From Gigaspora rosea (lineage: Eukaryota; Glomeromycota; Glomeromycetes; Diversisporales; Gigasporaceae): a stretch of 64,000 nucleotides of DNA. The notes under the pieces were generated by a model, which made no database searches, was not told the DNA's origin, and saw only the letters and a program-made list of their open reading frames with translations. Made by a program: the position numbers and the translations under genes. Of the stretch, positions 29,020 to 41,800 are shown piece by piece. Numbering within the stretch: position 1 is the stretch's first letter; the number at the start of each line of letters is the position of its first letter. The stretch is from NCBI GenBank assembly GCA_003550325.1, contig QKWP01001700.1:38241-102240 (forward strand). The letters run 5' to 3'.

Positions 29020-30262
29020 AAAAATTAAGTGATAGCATTAGTTGATAAAGAATTAAATTAGTAATATGAAAAAGAAAAAGAAAATAGAAAAAAATTATTT
29101 AATAATAATAGACAAACTTATTTAATAAAGCTTCGCAGGCAAAGAAAAAGGCAAATTATAATTCAAGCATATAAAGAATAGATTTTGCACTACTCATGCT
29201 TATAAATCTATTCTGAACTCTATATATATATACAGTATATAATTTTTTTTAACTCAGACTTTACAATAGGCAAAAAAAAATACTATTTTTAAAAGTTTTT
29301 TTTATTTGGTTGCCCTTGATAATCTAAAAGCAAATAAAAAGGCAGTTTACCTTTTATGTGTATTTAAATATACTTTGTATATTGCTATTATGAAACCTGA
29401 ATGCTATATATCTAATAAAAAAAACTAAATTAGAACTATTTTCGAAATTGTAAAAATTTTCATGCAGATTATAATAAGAATAAAATTATAAAAATTCTTG
29501 CATGATTTGTTTCTGAAAATACTAAAAAAAAAGGTATTAAAGGTGATTATATTAAGTCTATATATTTAAACAATTGTTTATTATAAGTAATAAAATTACA
29601 AAAGCTAAAAGTAATCCCAAACCAGAAAATGAAGCTTCTAAGACATTAGTAACTGCTAACAAATTTACTTTAAGTATCAAAAAGCAGTTAACACTTTCTA
29701 ATTTAATCTTACATTTACTATCTACCAATAATAAAATACATCTTGAAAACTTGGTATTATTGAAAACTTGGTATTATGTATGATCATATTAAATGGTTTG
29801 CCTTTCACTTTTATAGAAAATCAAAAAATTCAGATTTATTATGCCAAGTTTAAAACTACCAAATAATATGCAGTAAGTAATCAAATTCTGTTAAAAAGAT
29901 CTTATAGTATGTATGCAAAGATAAAATCAGAGTAATAACAGCCTTTGATAGCTAAACAAATATCAAATAAGAACATCTTTTTGAAGTAGTTTTAATCACT
30001 TCAAAAAGTAAACCTTTGATTTGGAATATGTGGAATGTTAGTGATTAATAATCAAAAACAAAAAAAGCTAAACATCATATTACAAGCATAATAAATGATA
30101 CTAAAGAAAAAAGGTATAAAAATAAATTGCTAGTTTACAGCTACAAGGTAAGTTTTAAATATTTATTATGAATATCTAAGTTTTAAATATTATAATAAAT
30201 TAATTTAATTTATAGATACCAATTAAGAATTAAATATCTGGATAAAATTTTTATGTCTTGTA
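29020..30262. other. A+T-rich gene-free stretch
   Basis: One short plus-strand open reading (29574-29783) has Lys/Asn/Leu-rich composition, begins at TTG and resembles nothing I know. It may be a remnant of a transposon ORF. Otherwise no feature. Confidence 0.45.
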
Positions 30263-30703
30263 TAGGGTTTCAAGCTCTGATCCAAATAACTGTAAAACCG
30301 ATAACCCGACCCAAAAAAATTACTATACGGGTCATATTTTTGACAACCAGTTTAAATATATAAATAGTTCATTCGTCAATAAACAGGTCATATATCAATA
30401 AATGGATCACTCATCAATAAATGGGTCACCCGTCAATAAGTCATAAAAGGACATGCTTTTTTATATGAATTTTTTTTAAAATTATATATTTAGTTGTATT
30501 GTTGACTTGACTTCGCTAAAAAGTTATTCGGGTCACTCGAACATAAATGAGTGACCTGTTTTATTCGGATAGCTGGATCACTCGATTACAAACAAGTGAC
30601 CCGTTTAATTGTATAACTGAGTTTAGTTTCGGGTACCTAGTTGGAAAAGATAATTGATCCGACAGGTTACGAATAGAGATTTTTAACCCAGTTTGGAACC
30701 CTA
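30263..30703. mobile_element. hAT MITE, TIR TAGGGTTTCAAGCT, 8-bp TSD GTCTTGTA
   Basis: Ends TAGGGTTTCAAGCT and AGTTTGGAACCCTA are inverted with few differences. Exact GTCTTGTA duplication at 30255-30262 and 30704-30711. The interior holds imperfect repeats of (A)ATAAATGGGTCAC on one side and GTGACC(T/C)GTTT on the other, able to pair with each other. Confidence 0.9.
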
Positions 30704-30916
30704 GTCTTGTATAACACATTAACACTACATTAACTCAATTTAGTTATTGGCAATATTTTTAACAATATTTTTAAAAAACCTAATATATATAAAAGGGAAT
30801 TGCTATTCACACCATGATACATGTAGATCACCTCGATTTTGTTACTTAAATATTTTAACTTTTAAAAACTTTTATTAATATTATTTCTATGAGTTCTTGA
30901 TCAAATTTAATAAAAT

Positions 30917-32537
30917 GGGGTGTGGCAACATAGAGAAGCTGTCTGGTTGTTACCCCTCAAGTGACAGGTCTAGAGTTCAAGTCCTACTGGAGACGAATTG
31001 AAAAATAGGCCTGTGTTATAGTAATATTTGTTCATCGATCGGTCGAATATATTACCTGTAACCTTGGTACCACCATCTTGAATGGGAGCATCAGCGTAGT
31101 TGTGTAGGTTATACAAACAAATTCAAGGGACCGGAACAATTGAAACCTGTTTGGCAAGTCCCAAGCAAGGAAGTAAGAAAGATCTTCTAACGGTATTACT
31201 GAAGACTGGAATTTTAACTGAAGACCGAAAAACTGGACAGAAAAAGCCCTATGGCAAGAGGGGACACCAACCTGGCCGGCGGAGTCGTACCAGAGGAAAA
31301 GGACCTATGTTTTGGAATTAGGTACCAAGGAGAGGGAGTCTATCAGACGCATAAAGCCGGGCCGACCAATCTTTCCGAGCTAACTAGTTTGGTAGTTTGG
31401 GAGGGATCGGTAAAGGTTGGAAGAAGGATTGGATATAAGTACGAGATCTAAATGAACCTGCAAGAGCAGACGGAACTCACTAGCCAATGAGAAGTGAAAG
31501 CATAGAGGCGTGAACGTGTCAAGACTCAACAGAGCTCTGGGCGCATCCATATGGAAGTCTTAAAACATTAAGAGAATTTGCGACCACCAATACGGGTATA
31601 GCTAGTACAAGTGCATGTAGTGGTATGAAAGCTGGGTTAGCTGGCCTCCTCATGATGCCATCCAACAGGACCCCGGACATCTCTCATTTAGGTCATAACT
31701 GAATTTTGGCCAATTTTGACCTAATTTACTGAAAATGACAAAATCTATTTATTTAAATAAGTCTTGATCCAGTAATCTGAATTGAATGAACTTTTTTTTG
31801 TTAGATGCACCTCACTGAGAGCTTCATTTTAAAAAAAAAGTTTATTCAAATTGGACCACTGGATGCCAAGATAATTGCCAAAAACTGATTTTTTGCTTTT
31901 CAAATTTTGGGGGTTTTGCTGAAATGCGTAACGTATGACCTCTGTACTAAATATCCGGGGTCCTCATCCAACTATGCTTGGAACTAGAAGCCTCGGCGAA
32001 ACATGCCTAGATACCTCATTATCATAGCGGGGAGTATAGTCGTTCGCATATTTCCAAACTCAGAATACTAAATCCTGGATTCCGAAGTGTCAAGAAAATT
32101 GGTTAGTTGCGGCAGCATGCAGACTTGAGGTACTTATCTAATGTGGTAAAGGCAGCTACATGGCTTGAGATATGAACTCCCAAGAAGTACACTAGTAAGG
32201 AACTTTGGATGTACCAATTTGAAAGCATAAAGTGCCTACCTGGAATTATATACACCAAATTGGAAGTGACGATACTAGAAAATGTGGATAAAGTGGTGGA
32301 CATATAAATACTAATCAGCAGCTAGGAAAGGATGTACAAAACCAGGCTGGCTATATAAATGGGAATATGGTAGGCTCTAGTAGGTTTAGGTTATGGATAA
32401 ATAGTCCAAATCTCGGTAATTAGTAGATAGTATAAAGATTGTAAGCAGCAATATGTAATGATCAATATACATCCAATAAAGTTCAGAGGTATGACCTTAC
32501 CTTAACAACAAAAAAAAAAATATATTTAATAAAATTT
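30917..32537 (+). mobile_element. tRNA-headed SINE, interrupted by a MITE
   Basis: The head at about 30917-30995 has an A-box-like ATAGAGAAGCTGTCTGG and a B-box GAGTTCAAGTCC. The body shares a conserved CCTGTAACCTTGGTACCACC block with the minus-oriented SINE at 48147-48865. It ends with a small hairpin (AGGT/ACCT) and poly(A). Host sequence of about 46 bp (30871-30916 and 32538-32583) is repeated on both sides, an unusually long duplication. The MITE 31667-31964 is inserted within. The small ORFs at 31100-31451 are not genes. Confidence 0.8.
31667..31964. mobile_element. AGGACCCC-family hAT-like MITE, 8-bp TSD CATCCAAC
   Basis: Ends AGGACCCCGGACATCT and (A)TATCCGGGGTCCT. Exact CATCCAAC at 31659-31666 and 31965-31972. 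Inserted inside the SINE, hence younger than it. Confidence 0.95.
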
Positions 32538-33065
32538 TTTATTAATATTATCTTTATGAGTTCTTGATCAAATTTAATAAAATTTTTTTTATTTAAATTC
32601 TATAGATTTATAGAATTAAATAAAAAATTTTCATCAAAAATGGTCAAGAACTCGTGGAGATATCTTTGATAAAAGTTCCTGTAAACAATTTCAACACAGC
32701 TTCTTTGTAATATGTTTTTGTTTTTTCAAAATAACCCACTGTTCGGCGATGATTTACAAGAAATTTTACTATACTAACTAAAAAAAAATTTATAACAAGA
32801 CTTGTAGTGCATATCATGGACTAATAGAATTTCAAATTTCATAAAAAAATAATAAAAACTCAAAAATATTAACGTTTTTGTAAATTTTAACATATATGTT
32901 TTCAAAAGTTTTCCTCCCAACTTCAAATACTTCTAGAAGCACTTTCTCAAAATGAAACCTCCAAAACGTGACTTAGTAAGTTTTAAAATTTTATCAAAAA
33001 TGAATTAATATTGACGAAGTTATGATGATTTTTCAATTTGCTTCCAAATTCAGAATTTTCTAAAA

Positions 33066-34353
33066 GACTGTTGCTAACTTTCACCCTAGGTGATATCACC
33101 TAGTTCGGAAGTTGGGTCAGAAGTTGGGTCGGGAATAGGGTCGGGAGTCAGTCAAAAGTACGAGAACAATACTGGGATATAGGATCGAATTTCAATTCAC
33201 ATGATCTTCAATTAGCAGCTGGCCAATTAAAAATTAGGCTCGGTATAATGTTAAAATGTTTGCTTTGCAAAAAAACCACATTTATTATAAAAACTAGTCG
33301 CTCACTACGGCTATCGCCTCCGCTCCGCTCCTTTATCCTAACCCATACTCTAACCCTAAACTTAACCCGAACCTTATCCTAACCCTAACCCAAATCCTAA
33401 CATTAATTTTTTTGTTACGTGAATAGAAATTAATCCTATGCTCTGTCAATTTCAGACACTAAGTTAAAAAAATTTTTTTTATTAAATAAAATCGAACTTG
33501 AACTACATCAGTATATTATCTAACTAGCACTAATTCTAACCCCATACCCTAACCCTAACCCTATAGGACAACGTATCAAAATAAACCAAAATTTCATCAT
33601 TAGCCACGATATTAAAAAAACCTTGTACCAAAGTTATGTAAGAATCAGTACCGTAACGATGACACCAAAGCGACGATACCAACTAAAGACACTAGCCCAA
33701 CGACGAAAAACATCAAAACCATTATCTAAAAGCCAAGAAAACGAAGCACTATTAAGTGCCACACCAACAAATGACAGCCAAGAAAATTGAAGGCACCAAA
33801 AAACAACGACGTGGCACTAAAAAAAGCAAAACATACCAAAAGTGAAATGCCACAAACTAAAAAACAAAAGCTCAAAAGTAAAATGCATTGTAACTATACT
33901 CTAACGCTCTATCTACTAACTAACAGCACAGTAAGCAATGCAATGGTATATACGAAGCACTAACAAACGATGACCAAGAAAGTTGAAGGCACCAAAAAAC
34001 AATGACGCGACACTAAAAAAAAGCAAAACGTACGTAACTAAAAAAAAAGAAAGTTCAAAAGTAAAATGCATTCCAACTATACGATACCGAAGCAATGACA
34101 CCAAAGCGACGACGACACCAAAGCAACGACGACACCAACCAACAAAACCGTATCTAAAAGCCAAGAAAAGAAAAATCGCGAAAGTTAATACGTAAATAAA
34201 CTAAAAGCAACTACGGTAAAAAAAAAAAGAAATACTGTAAAAAAAAAAAAAATACTTATAGATCTGATGTTGTATAACTATGTGATCATGTAAACAATAA
34301 CAATCTTCACCCGATATAGGTGATATCACCTAGGGTGAAAATTAGTTATAATC
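33066..34353. mobile_element. MULE-like element, ~44-bp TIR, 9-bp TSD TTTCTAAAA
   Basis: Inverted ends share CTTTCACCCTAGGTGATATC-type sequence within about 44 bp. Exact TTTCTAAAA at 33057-33065 and 34354-34362. The matching right arm of the host foldback lacks the insert, which confirms the borders. The interior has CCCTAA-like stretches (about 33335-33400 and 33540-33565) and a G+C-richer part with repeated ACGACACCAA and a duplicated ~60-bp phrase (about 33785 and 33978). No transposase ORF. Confidence 0.85.
33640..34195 (+). repeat. Imperfect repeats with ACGACACCAA and AAAGCCAAGAAAA phrases
   Basis: Low-complexity, direct-repeat-rich interior of the element 33066-34353. Inverted equivalents of the GACACCAA phrase (TTGGTGTC) fill 57840-58400. 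The ORFs here are artefacts of the repeat. Confidence 0.6.
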
Positions 34354-34455
34354 TTTCTAAAATTTTCAATTTTGATGAAAACAGAAAAATTACTATCATA
34401 GGCTAGATTTTTACAAGTTCAAATAAAACAAGTTACTTCACACTAATATAATTAA

Positions 34456-35000
34456 TTGATGATCCACCACAAATCGATAGTGTGATTATAGTATAACATA
34501 ACGCAAATTACTATGTAAATCCTATAATATAGGAATATTTTTGGCGACCGAAGGAAAACTTAGAAAACTTTTTTTCTTAATAAGTTAATGAGTCATGTCT
34601 ACTAAGTGAAAATTGTAGAGCTCATCGAGACAAGTCTAATGGTAGTTAGATCATCGAAATCGGACCAGTAGATAATAAGATATCTTCAAAAACCGATAGG
34701 TCGACTATATAAAATTTTGTGTAAACAAACCTATTGTTTACATATAGTCAGCCAATTGTTCTTCGAAGATATCTCATCATCTACTGGGCCGATTTCAATA
34801 ATCTAACTACCATTAGACTCGTCTCGATGAGCTCTACAATTTTTACTTATTAGGCATGACTCCTTAACTTAGTAAGAAAAAAAGTTTACCTTGGGTGGGC
34901 AAAAAAATTCCTACATTTTAGGATTTACATATCAACAAATAGTAAGGATCTGTGTCACGTTACACTATGATCACACTATCGATTTGTGGCGGATCATCAA
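34456..35000. mobile_element. Near-perfect palindrome inserted in the foldback, TTAA-flanked
   Basis: Ends TTGATGATCC and GGATCATCAA; arms of about 270 bp pair through a centre near 34728. TTAA on both sides (34452-34455 and 35001-35004) suggests a piggyBac-like target, though ATTAAT could also be the duplication. The right arm of the host foldback lacks it. No ORF. Confidence 0.75.
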
Positions 35001-35099
35001 TTAATAAAGAATATGCTAAAATTTTGCTTTCTAAAATTTTAAGTTATTTGGTTAAATATTCATTCTATAATAACTTTTTTTTATTTGGCGCAACTTCTT

Positions 35100-36450
35100 T
35101 ATAATATGCTTTTTGAAAATAGAAGAATCTTTTATCAAATATATCTCTACAAGCTCTTGACCAAATTCAATGAAAATTTTTATTTGAATTTTATGGATCC
35201 ATAGAATTAAAATAAAAAATTTTCATTAAATTTGATCAAGTGGTTGCAAAGATATCTTTGATCAAAGTTTTAGAAAATTTCAAAATATGTATTATATAAC
35301 AAGTACGTTTAAATTTGTTGACAAAACTTTAATCAAGGATATCTCTGCAACCACCTGGTCAAATTTGATGAAAATTTTTTATTTATTCTATGAATCCATA
35401 AAATTTTTGTCAAAAATTTAAACGTATCTGTCATGTGATNGAAGAATCTTTTATCAAATATATCTCTACAAGCTCTTGACCAAATTCAATGAAAATTTTT
35501 ATTTGAATTTTATGGATCCATAGAATTAAAATAAAAAATTTTCATTAAATTTGATCAAGTGGTTGCAAAGATATCTTTGATCAAAGTTTTAGAAAATTTC
35601 AAAATATGTATTATATAACAAGTACGTTTAAATTTGTTGACAAAACTTTAATCAAGGATATCTCTGCAACCACCTGGTCAAATTTGATGAAAATTTTTTA
35701 TTTATTCTATGAATCCATAAAATTTAAATAAAAATTTTTTATCAAATTTGATCAAGTGGTTGCAGAGATATTCTTGATCAAAGTTTTGTTAAAAATTTAA
35801 ACATATCTGTTATGTGATACGTATTTCGAAATTCTTTAAAACTTTGATCAAAGATATCTTTGCAACCACTTGATCAAATTCGATAAAAAGTTTTTTATTT
35901 AAATACTATGGATCCACAAAATTCAAATAAAAAAATTTTCATCGAATTTTATCAAGTGGTTGCAGAGATATTTTTGATTAAAGTTTTGTCAAAAATTTAA
36001 ACGTATCTGTCATGTGATACACATTTTGAAATTCTCTAAAGTTTTAAAGAATTTCAAAACGAGTAATAACAGATATGTTTAAATTTTTGACAAAACTTTG
36101 ATTAAGAATATCTCTGCAACTACTTGATCAAATTTGATAAAAATTTTTTATTTAAATATTATGGATTTGTAGAATAAGTAAAAAATTTTTATCAAATTTG
36201 ATAGGTGGTTGCAGAGATATCCTTGATCAAAGTTTTGTCAACAAATTTAAACGTATTTGTTATATGATACATATTTTGAAATTCTCTAAAACTTTGATTA
36301 AAGATATCTTTGCAACCACTTAATCAAATTCGATGAAAATTTTTTTATTTGAATTCTATGGATCCATAAAATTCAAATAAAAAAAATTTCATCGAATTTG
36401 GTCAAGAATTTGTAGAGATATCTTTAATAAAAGATTCTTTTATTTCCAAA
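35100..36450. repeat. Central inverted/tandem repeats of the foldback
   Basis: Variants of TTGATCAAAGTTTTGTCAAA, GATATCTTTGCAACCACTTG and GGATCCATAGAATT alternate in both orientations, so the region can fold on itself in many registers. No coding content. Confidence 0.7.
35122..35725 (+). repeat. Exact 285-bp duplication around a single N (likely assembly artefact)
   Basis: 35122-35406 and 35441-35725 are identical, offset 319 bp, with an N at 35440 just before the second copy. An unmerged contig overlap is the simplest reading. Confidence 0.85.
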
Positions 36451-37427
36451 AAGCATATTATAAAGAAGTTGCGCCAAATAAAAAAAAGTTATTATGGAAT
36501 GAATATTTAATCAAATACTTGAAATTTTAAAAAGCAAAATTTTAGCATATTCTTTATTGATTATATTAGTGCGCAGTAACTTGTTTCATTTGAACTTGTA
36601 AAAATTTAGCCTGTGATGGTAATTTTTCTGTTTTTAAAATTTTAAAAAATTCTGAATCTGGAAGCAAATTGAAAAATCATCATAACTTTGTCAATATTAA
36701 TCTGTTTTTGATGAAATTTTAACTAAAAACTCTCGATTACCTATTCTATTAACTTACTAAGTCACGTTTTGGAGTTTTTATTTTGAGAAAGTGCTTCTGG
36801 AAACATTTGAAGTTTAGGAGAAAACTTGCGAAAACAAATGTGTCAAAATTTATAAAAACATTAATATCTTCACGAGATTTTAATATTTTTTGAGATTCTA
36901 TTAGTTCATGATATGCGCTACAAGTCTTGTTATAAATTTTTTTTAGTTATATGGCATAGTAAAATTTCTTGTAAATTATCGCCAAACAGTGGGTTATTTT
37001 GAAAAAACAAAAAAACATATTACAAAGAAGCTGCGTTGAAATTGTTTACAGAAACTTTCATTAAAGATATCTCCACGAGTTCTTGACCAAATTTAATGAA
37101 ATTTTTTTTTTAATTCTATGAATTCATAGAATTCAAATAAAAAGAATTTATTAAATTTGATCAAGAACTTATAGAAATAATATTAATAAAAGTATTTAAA
37201 AGTTAAAATATTTAAGTGACAAAATCGAGGTGATTTACATGTACCATAGTATAAATAGCAAAAATCTATAGTGTGAATAGCAATTCCCAATAAAAAAAAA
37301 TATTAAAAAACACAATATATATTATAAGTTTTTTTTATTCATCTATATATTTTACTGGACTATTGTGAAATGAGCAGATATAATACTATAAGCAAGCTAT
37401 TTTTCTTGTTACTCTAGCTAAAACAAG

Positions 37428-37859
37428 TAGTGATACAAATCAAAAATCGAATTAATTAATTAGTTATAAAGTTAACAACTACAGTAATCAATTTAAATTT
37501 TACAAACCTAACTTAGTTGATAAATTGATTAGTCAACTAATCGATTAATCAATTAACCAACTAATTAATTAATCAATTAATTAATTGATTAGTCAATTGG
37601 TCATTTAATCAACCAATCATATAAGAATATCAACCTGGCTGTTTTCAGTTGCTATTTTATGTATATTTTCAAAGTTTCAGTTTTATTTATTCAATTTATT
37701 GATTGGTCAATCAATTAGTCAACTAATCAATTAATTGATTAGTCGATTAATCGATTGGCCAACTAATTGATTAGTTGAATAAAATCAATTAATTGATTAT
37801 TTGGATAAAATAATCTATCAACTAATTGATTAAAAAATTTTCATTAATTTGTATCACTA
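37428..37859. mobile_element. hAT-like MITE, TIR TAGTGATACAAAT, 8-bp TSD AAAACAA(G/A)
   Basis: Ends TAGTGATACAAAT and ATTTGTATCACTA are exact inverses; flanks AAAACAAG and AAAACAAA match 7 of 8. The interior consists almost wholly of TAATCAATTAATTGATTAGT-type self-complementary phrases. Confidence 0.8.
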
Positions 37860-40800
37860 AAAACAAAATAGAATAGTTTTTATTTCTGCTTTTATTTAGT
37901 TCTATAAATGGAGGTATACTTAAAATATACAATTAATAAATATACTAATAGAGAAATAATTTAAAAAAATCTTTAACTAGTAGTAAAATAAAAATTTATA
38001 CTATTAGACATTGGCTACAAAACTTTCATCTATAAGAATTGGAATAGCTAGTAGTGATATAAATCAAAAATCGATTAATTGATTAGTTGATCAAGTTGGC
38101 AACTAATCGATTAACTATTACAAATATGATTTAATTGATTGATCAATTAATTGAATAATTAATTAATTAATTGTTAACTAATCAATTAATAAATTATCTA
38201 ATTAATTATTTGATTAGCATACTAATCGATTAGTTGTATGCTTTATAATTAGTTATTATTTATTATTCAATTTTGGCCAAAATTTTAATTAAATTTTCAT
38301 TTTTTCAAACCCTACTCTCTAGAAAATCAGCAGATTTCTGAACTTTCCCTAATTCAAATATTTACATTCATTTTTTTCTATACTAATACTTTTTTGATTA
38401 TTATTAACAAGCTTATTAATTCCTAATAATATTAATTGGTCCATGTTGAAGGTTTAAATATAAAAAATTATTGGTTTGTTAATTCGATATTTTTCTTTTC
38501 AAAGAATTTAAAGTTCAAATATATATTTTTTTTAAAACATTGGTTTTTGCATATTTTTGCTTTTTTCCATGCATATTTGAATTCTTTATCAGATTGCACT
38601 TTTCAACTGGCTATTTTCTCTCCAGGAGTTTGTATTATCTGCACAAATAAGTAGATGTGATAAATTGATATGAATTAATATTTAGTGATATACAACAAAT
38701 AAAGTTTATGTTTGCATGTCGATAAAAGGTACTTAAATCAAATCTTAAATAAAGACACATTAAAAAATTTTTATTGATCAAATATATACTTATTTAATTG
38801 ATCAGTATTATCAATTATTGATTAATCTATTGATTAAGTACCAATTAATAGACTCTTACTATGTTAGAGTATAGTACATATTAGATATTCTAACTAGGGA
38901 ATAGAAATTTGTTACATTTGTGATATGTCACACCTCCTGATTCTGACCAATCAAATCGCATGATTTGTAGACAAAAAATTTTATCTTTTAAAAATAAAAA
39001 ATTTTATTAGTAAAATATAAAAATAAATAAATGATATTAAAGTATATAGTGGAAAAACAACTCTTTCTGCTGATCCTCAATTTCTATACTAAAAACAAAA
39101 AAAAAAAAAACAAAAAAACAAAAATTTCTGACAAAACACTAAGATCGATAATAGTAAACAGCACAAAAAGATAAAAGTGCCAAACCCAAAAACAATTTTA
39201 CAAACAAAGAAAACCAAATCAAGCCCAAAGGCAGGCTAAAACTTTCAACAAAAGCTTAGAAAACGAAAGTGTATCGGCAGAAATACAAAAAGTGGGTGTT
39301 TTACAAAAATCCTGTAGTGCAGATCACTTATAACAAAACAACAACACGTGCGTATATAATAGGAATAAACAAACCAAATAAGGAAACAGAGACGGAATAA
39401 CGCAGAAGTACAACAAAGCAAAAGAGATAAACAAACATCAAAGCAGTAAACAAAGATCAAAACAAATAAACAAACACGGTTAAAACCTGTAAGCAAAAAC
39501 TGGTGACAAGCTTAGATCTATAAATAGAAAATTAGAACATCATGGAACATCTAGTACAACATAGGAGATTATTTAATCGACAGGAGGGAGAAATTTTGGC
39601 AACACTAAAAGAATTACAAAACCGTACCATTAAGAAAGACAGAGAGGTAGCTAACTTTCTGGGGATAACCAATCCAGAAACTGTGTATATCATTAGACAG
39701 GTAATAGAGCTATACGATTAGGAGTGATACCAAGAAGCTATTGGAAAAAAAGAAAAGGTTAAGAAAAAGCGTTTTACCCTAGATCTTTTAGAAAATATCG
39801 CAAAAGAAACATTTAGTAGAAAACTAGCATTAACATTGTCAGAAACAGGAACAATAGATTATAGAAATAAGGAAATCGAACAGCAAATTTTAGCATTCCT
39901 AAATAGTATAGAAGAAGAGGATCAAAGTGAAATAGAAGAGATAGAGAAAAATATAATTAAACACGAACCCAAACCAAAAGGAGAAGAAACGATAGTGAAA
40001 AAAGAGGGGAAAAAACATAGAATAGATGAAACGACAGAAGAAGCCCAAGGTGCAGATGGTCAAATGGAGAAAGATACAGAAAAAGTTAGACAAGAAGACA
40101 AATTGGAACTCAAAAACAGCAAAGTCTACTTCATGATTTGGGATCTACCAAACAGAATCTCCAAAAAACAAGTTTCGGAAATGGTCAAGAATTTTGGGCA
40201 ACCAAGTGAGATTTGTATACTGCATAGTATGAATAACAAAACTAGGGCAGAAGTAGAATGGAGTATAATGGGAGAAGTTATTAAAGAAAGAATAGAAGCA
40301 AATTAGGTCTTACCATTAAGAAATGGTCAGCTAGCAAGAATTACAGCTGGGAGAAGCGAAAGAATAGAGTTAGAAAAGAGACGGAGAATTCATGCAAGAA
40401 TCGGAAATCTCCCAAGATTCACAAAAGAAGTTCTATTATTAAGACAATTAAGGAGTATCAATGCGAAAGCAGTGCACATATTTCAAAACAAAAATGAAAA
40501 TCCAAGAAGCCAAGCGGTAATCGAATTTAAGAATGAAGAAGACAGAAAAAGAGCCTTGGAAAGGAAACTAAAATACTTCAACTATTCAATAAAATGGGAG
40601 TATTCAGTACCATATAGAAAAGACGATGATTGTGTAGCTACATCACATAGGGTAATATCAAGAAGGCCCTCAATGACGCAGTACAACCAGGTCTTACGAA
40701 CAGAAAGAGAGAAACACAATAGAAGGGAATGGCAAGGAAAAAAGGAAATGAAGAAAAAAGAGAAGGCTCCGCAAAATATAAATGGAAGTGTGCACATTAA

Positions 40801-41058
40801 AAAAGAGACAGATCTAGAAAGACATAAATTAGAAGAATTAGCACAAAGATTAGTAGAGGAGATTAAAGATAAACTAATCTGGGAACTCTCGAATAGCATG
40901 AAGATAGGGCGGGGATATCCCAATGCTCCTAAATTGGGCGCCACAGTTGATACAAAGAATATAGCCATAGAGAGTGGGTTCAGCTCTACGGCTAAAAAAT
41001 ATAAAGGAAAAGAACCCAAAACTAGGGAAGATATGGAGGAAAGGAAAAGGAGGTTGGA

Positions 41059-41800
41059 GTTTTTGAAGTTAGGAGTATATAATATAAACGGTATTAAGAG
41101 GAATACATATAGGTTACAGAAGTTGATTGATTTCAGCGAAGAGCACAGTCTTAATATAGTAGGGATAACAGAGACAAACGTAAGAGAAAAAGAAGCTAAA
41201 TTTATGGAAGTTCAAAGGAAGGGGTACAGGAACTTCTGGTCAAGCTCAGACCAGGATAAGCATAAAGGCTCAGGCGTCGGTCTCCTGGTTGATAGCACAT
41301 GGAGTAAACATATTACGAAAGTAGAAAGACCAAGTGCTTATGCACTTAAAGTAAGCTTTACGTTTAAGAAAGCAGCTATTTTATGCTGGGTCATATATCT
41401 GCCCTCGAACGACAGGAGAATACAAAATGAGATACAAAAGACAATAACAAGAGATATATGCGTAGCTAAAAAGAATACTTTCTTTGTAATAATGGGGGAT
41501 TTTAATAGAATTTTGGATGTAACGATGGATACAACAAACTCTTCCCTCAAGAAGCAAAAAAATTTACAATTAACAGAATGGCTAAGAAGCACAGGCTTTG
41601 TAGAAGCGTTTCGCTACTGCAACCCTACTCAAAGAAAATTTACTTGGACAAATGGTACGACTAGGACAAGAATCGACCAAATTTGAACGTCTAGTTTACT
41701 AAAATTAGGAGTAGGAAGCAGCGATATTGAAGAAATGGATCTCATAACGGGAAGTGACCACAACCTGGTATGGGCAGAAATTAATACTTCAGAAGTATTA
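41059..41800 (+). pseudogene. LINE apurinic-type endonuclease domain
   Basis: EEP-fold landmarks in order: GVYNINGI (Asn), GITETN (catalytic Glu), GSGVGLLVDS, VIMGDFNRI (Asp/Asn), FTWTNGTTRTRIDQI, then after a stop at 41684 the LITGSDHNLVWAEI strand with the catalytic His. This nicks target DNA to prime reverse transcription. All catalytic residues I can identify are retained; only the stop breaks it. Confidence 0.9.

Larger units (their letters stand above)
30795..37288. mobile_element. Large (~6.5 kb) foldback element with nested insertions
   Basis: The ends GGGAATTGCTATTCACACCA (30795) and the inverse of the sequence ending GTGAATAGCAATTCCC (37288) are inverted. The arms can be followed inward: 30795-30916, 32538-33065, 34354-34455 and 35001-35100 pair in order with 37288 back to about 36400. 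Interruptions in the left arm are the SINE (30917-32537), the element 33066-34353 and the palindrome 34456-35000. The centre is made of repeats described at 35122. Terminal bases resemble 62341-62954. No clear TSD. Confidence 0.75.

Noticed and set aside
33295-33335. Possible Helitron end (CTAGTCGC with G+C-rich stretch)
   Set aside because: No matching TC 5' end or AT target site could be identified, and it lies within a 9-bp-TSD element.
37428-38250. CRISPR-like regularly spaced repeats
   Set aside because: The TAATTGATTAG phrases are irregular, self-complementary and without unique spacers, in a eukaryotic genome.
40582-41019. 145-residue minus-strand ORF and other long minus-strand ORFs at 41.3-46.4 kb
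   Set aside because: Antisense shadows of the LINE coding strand.
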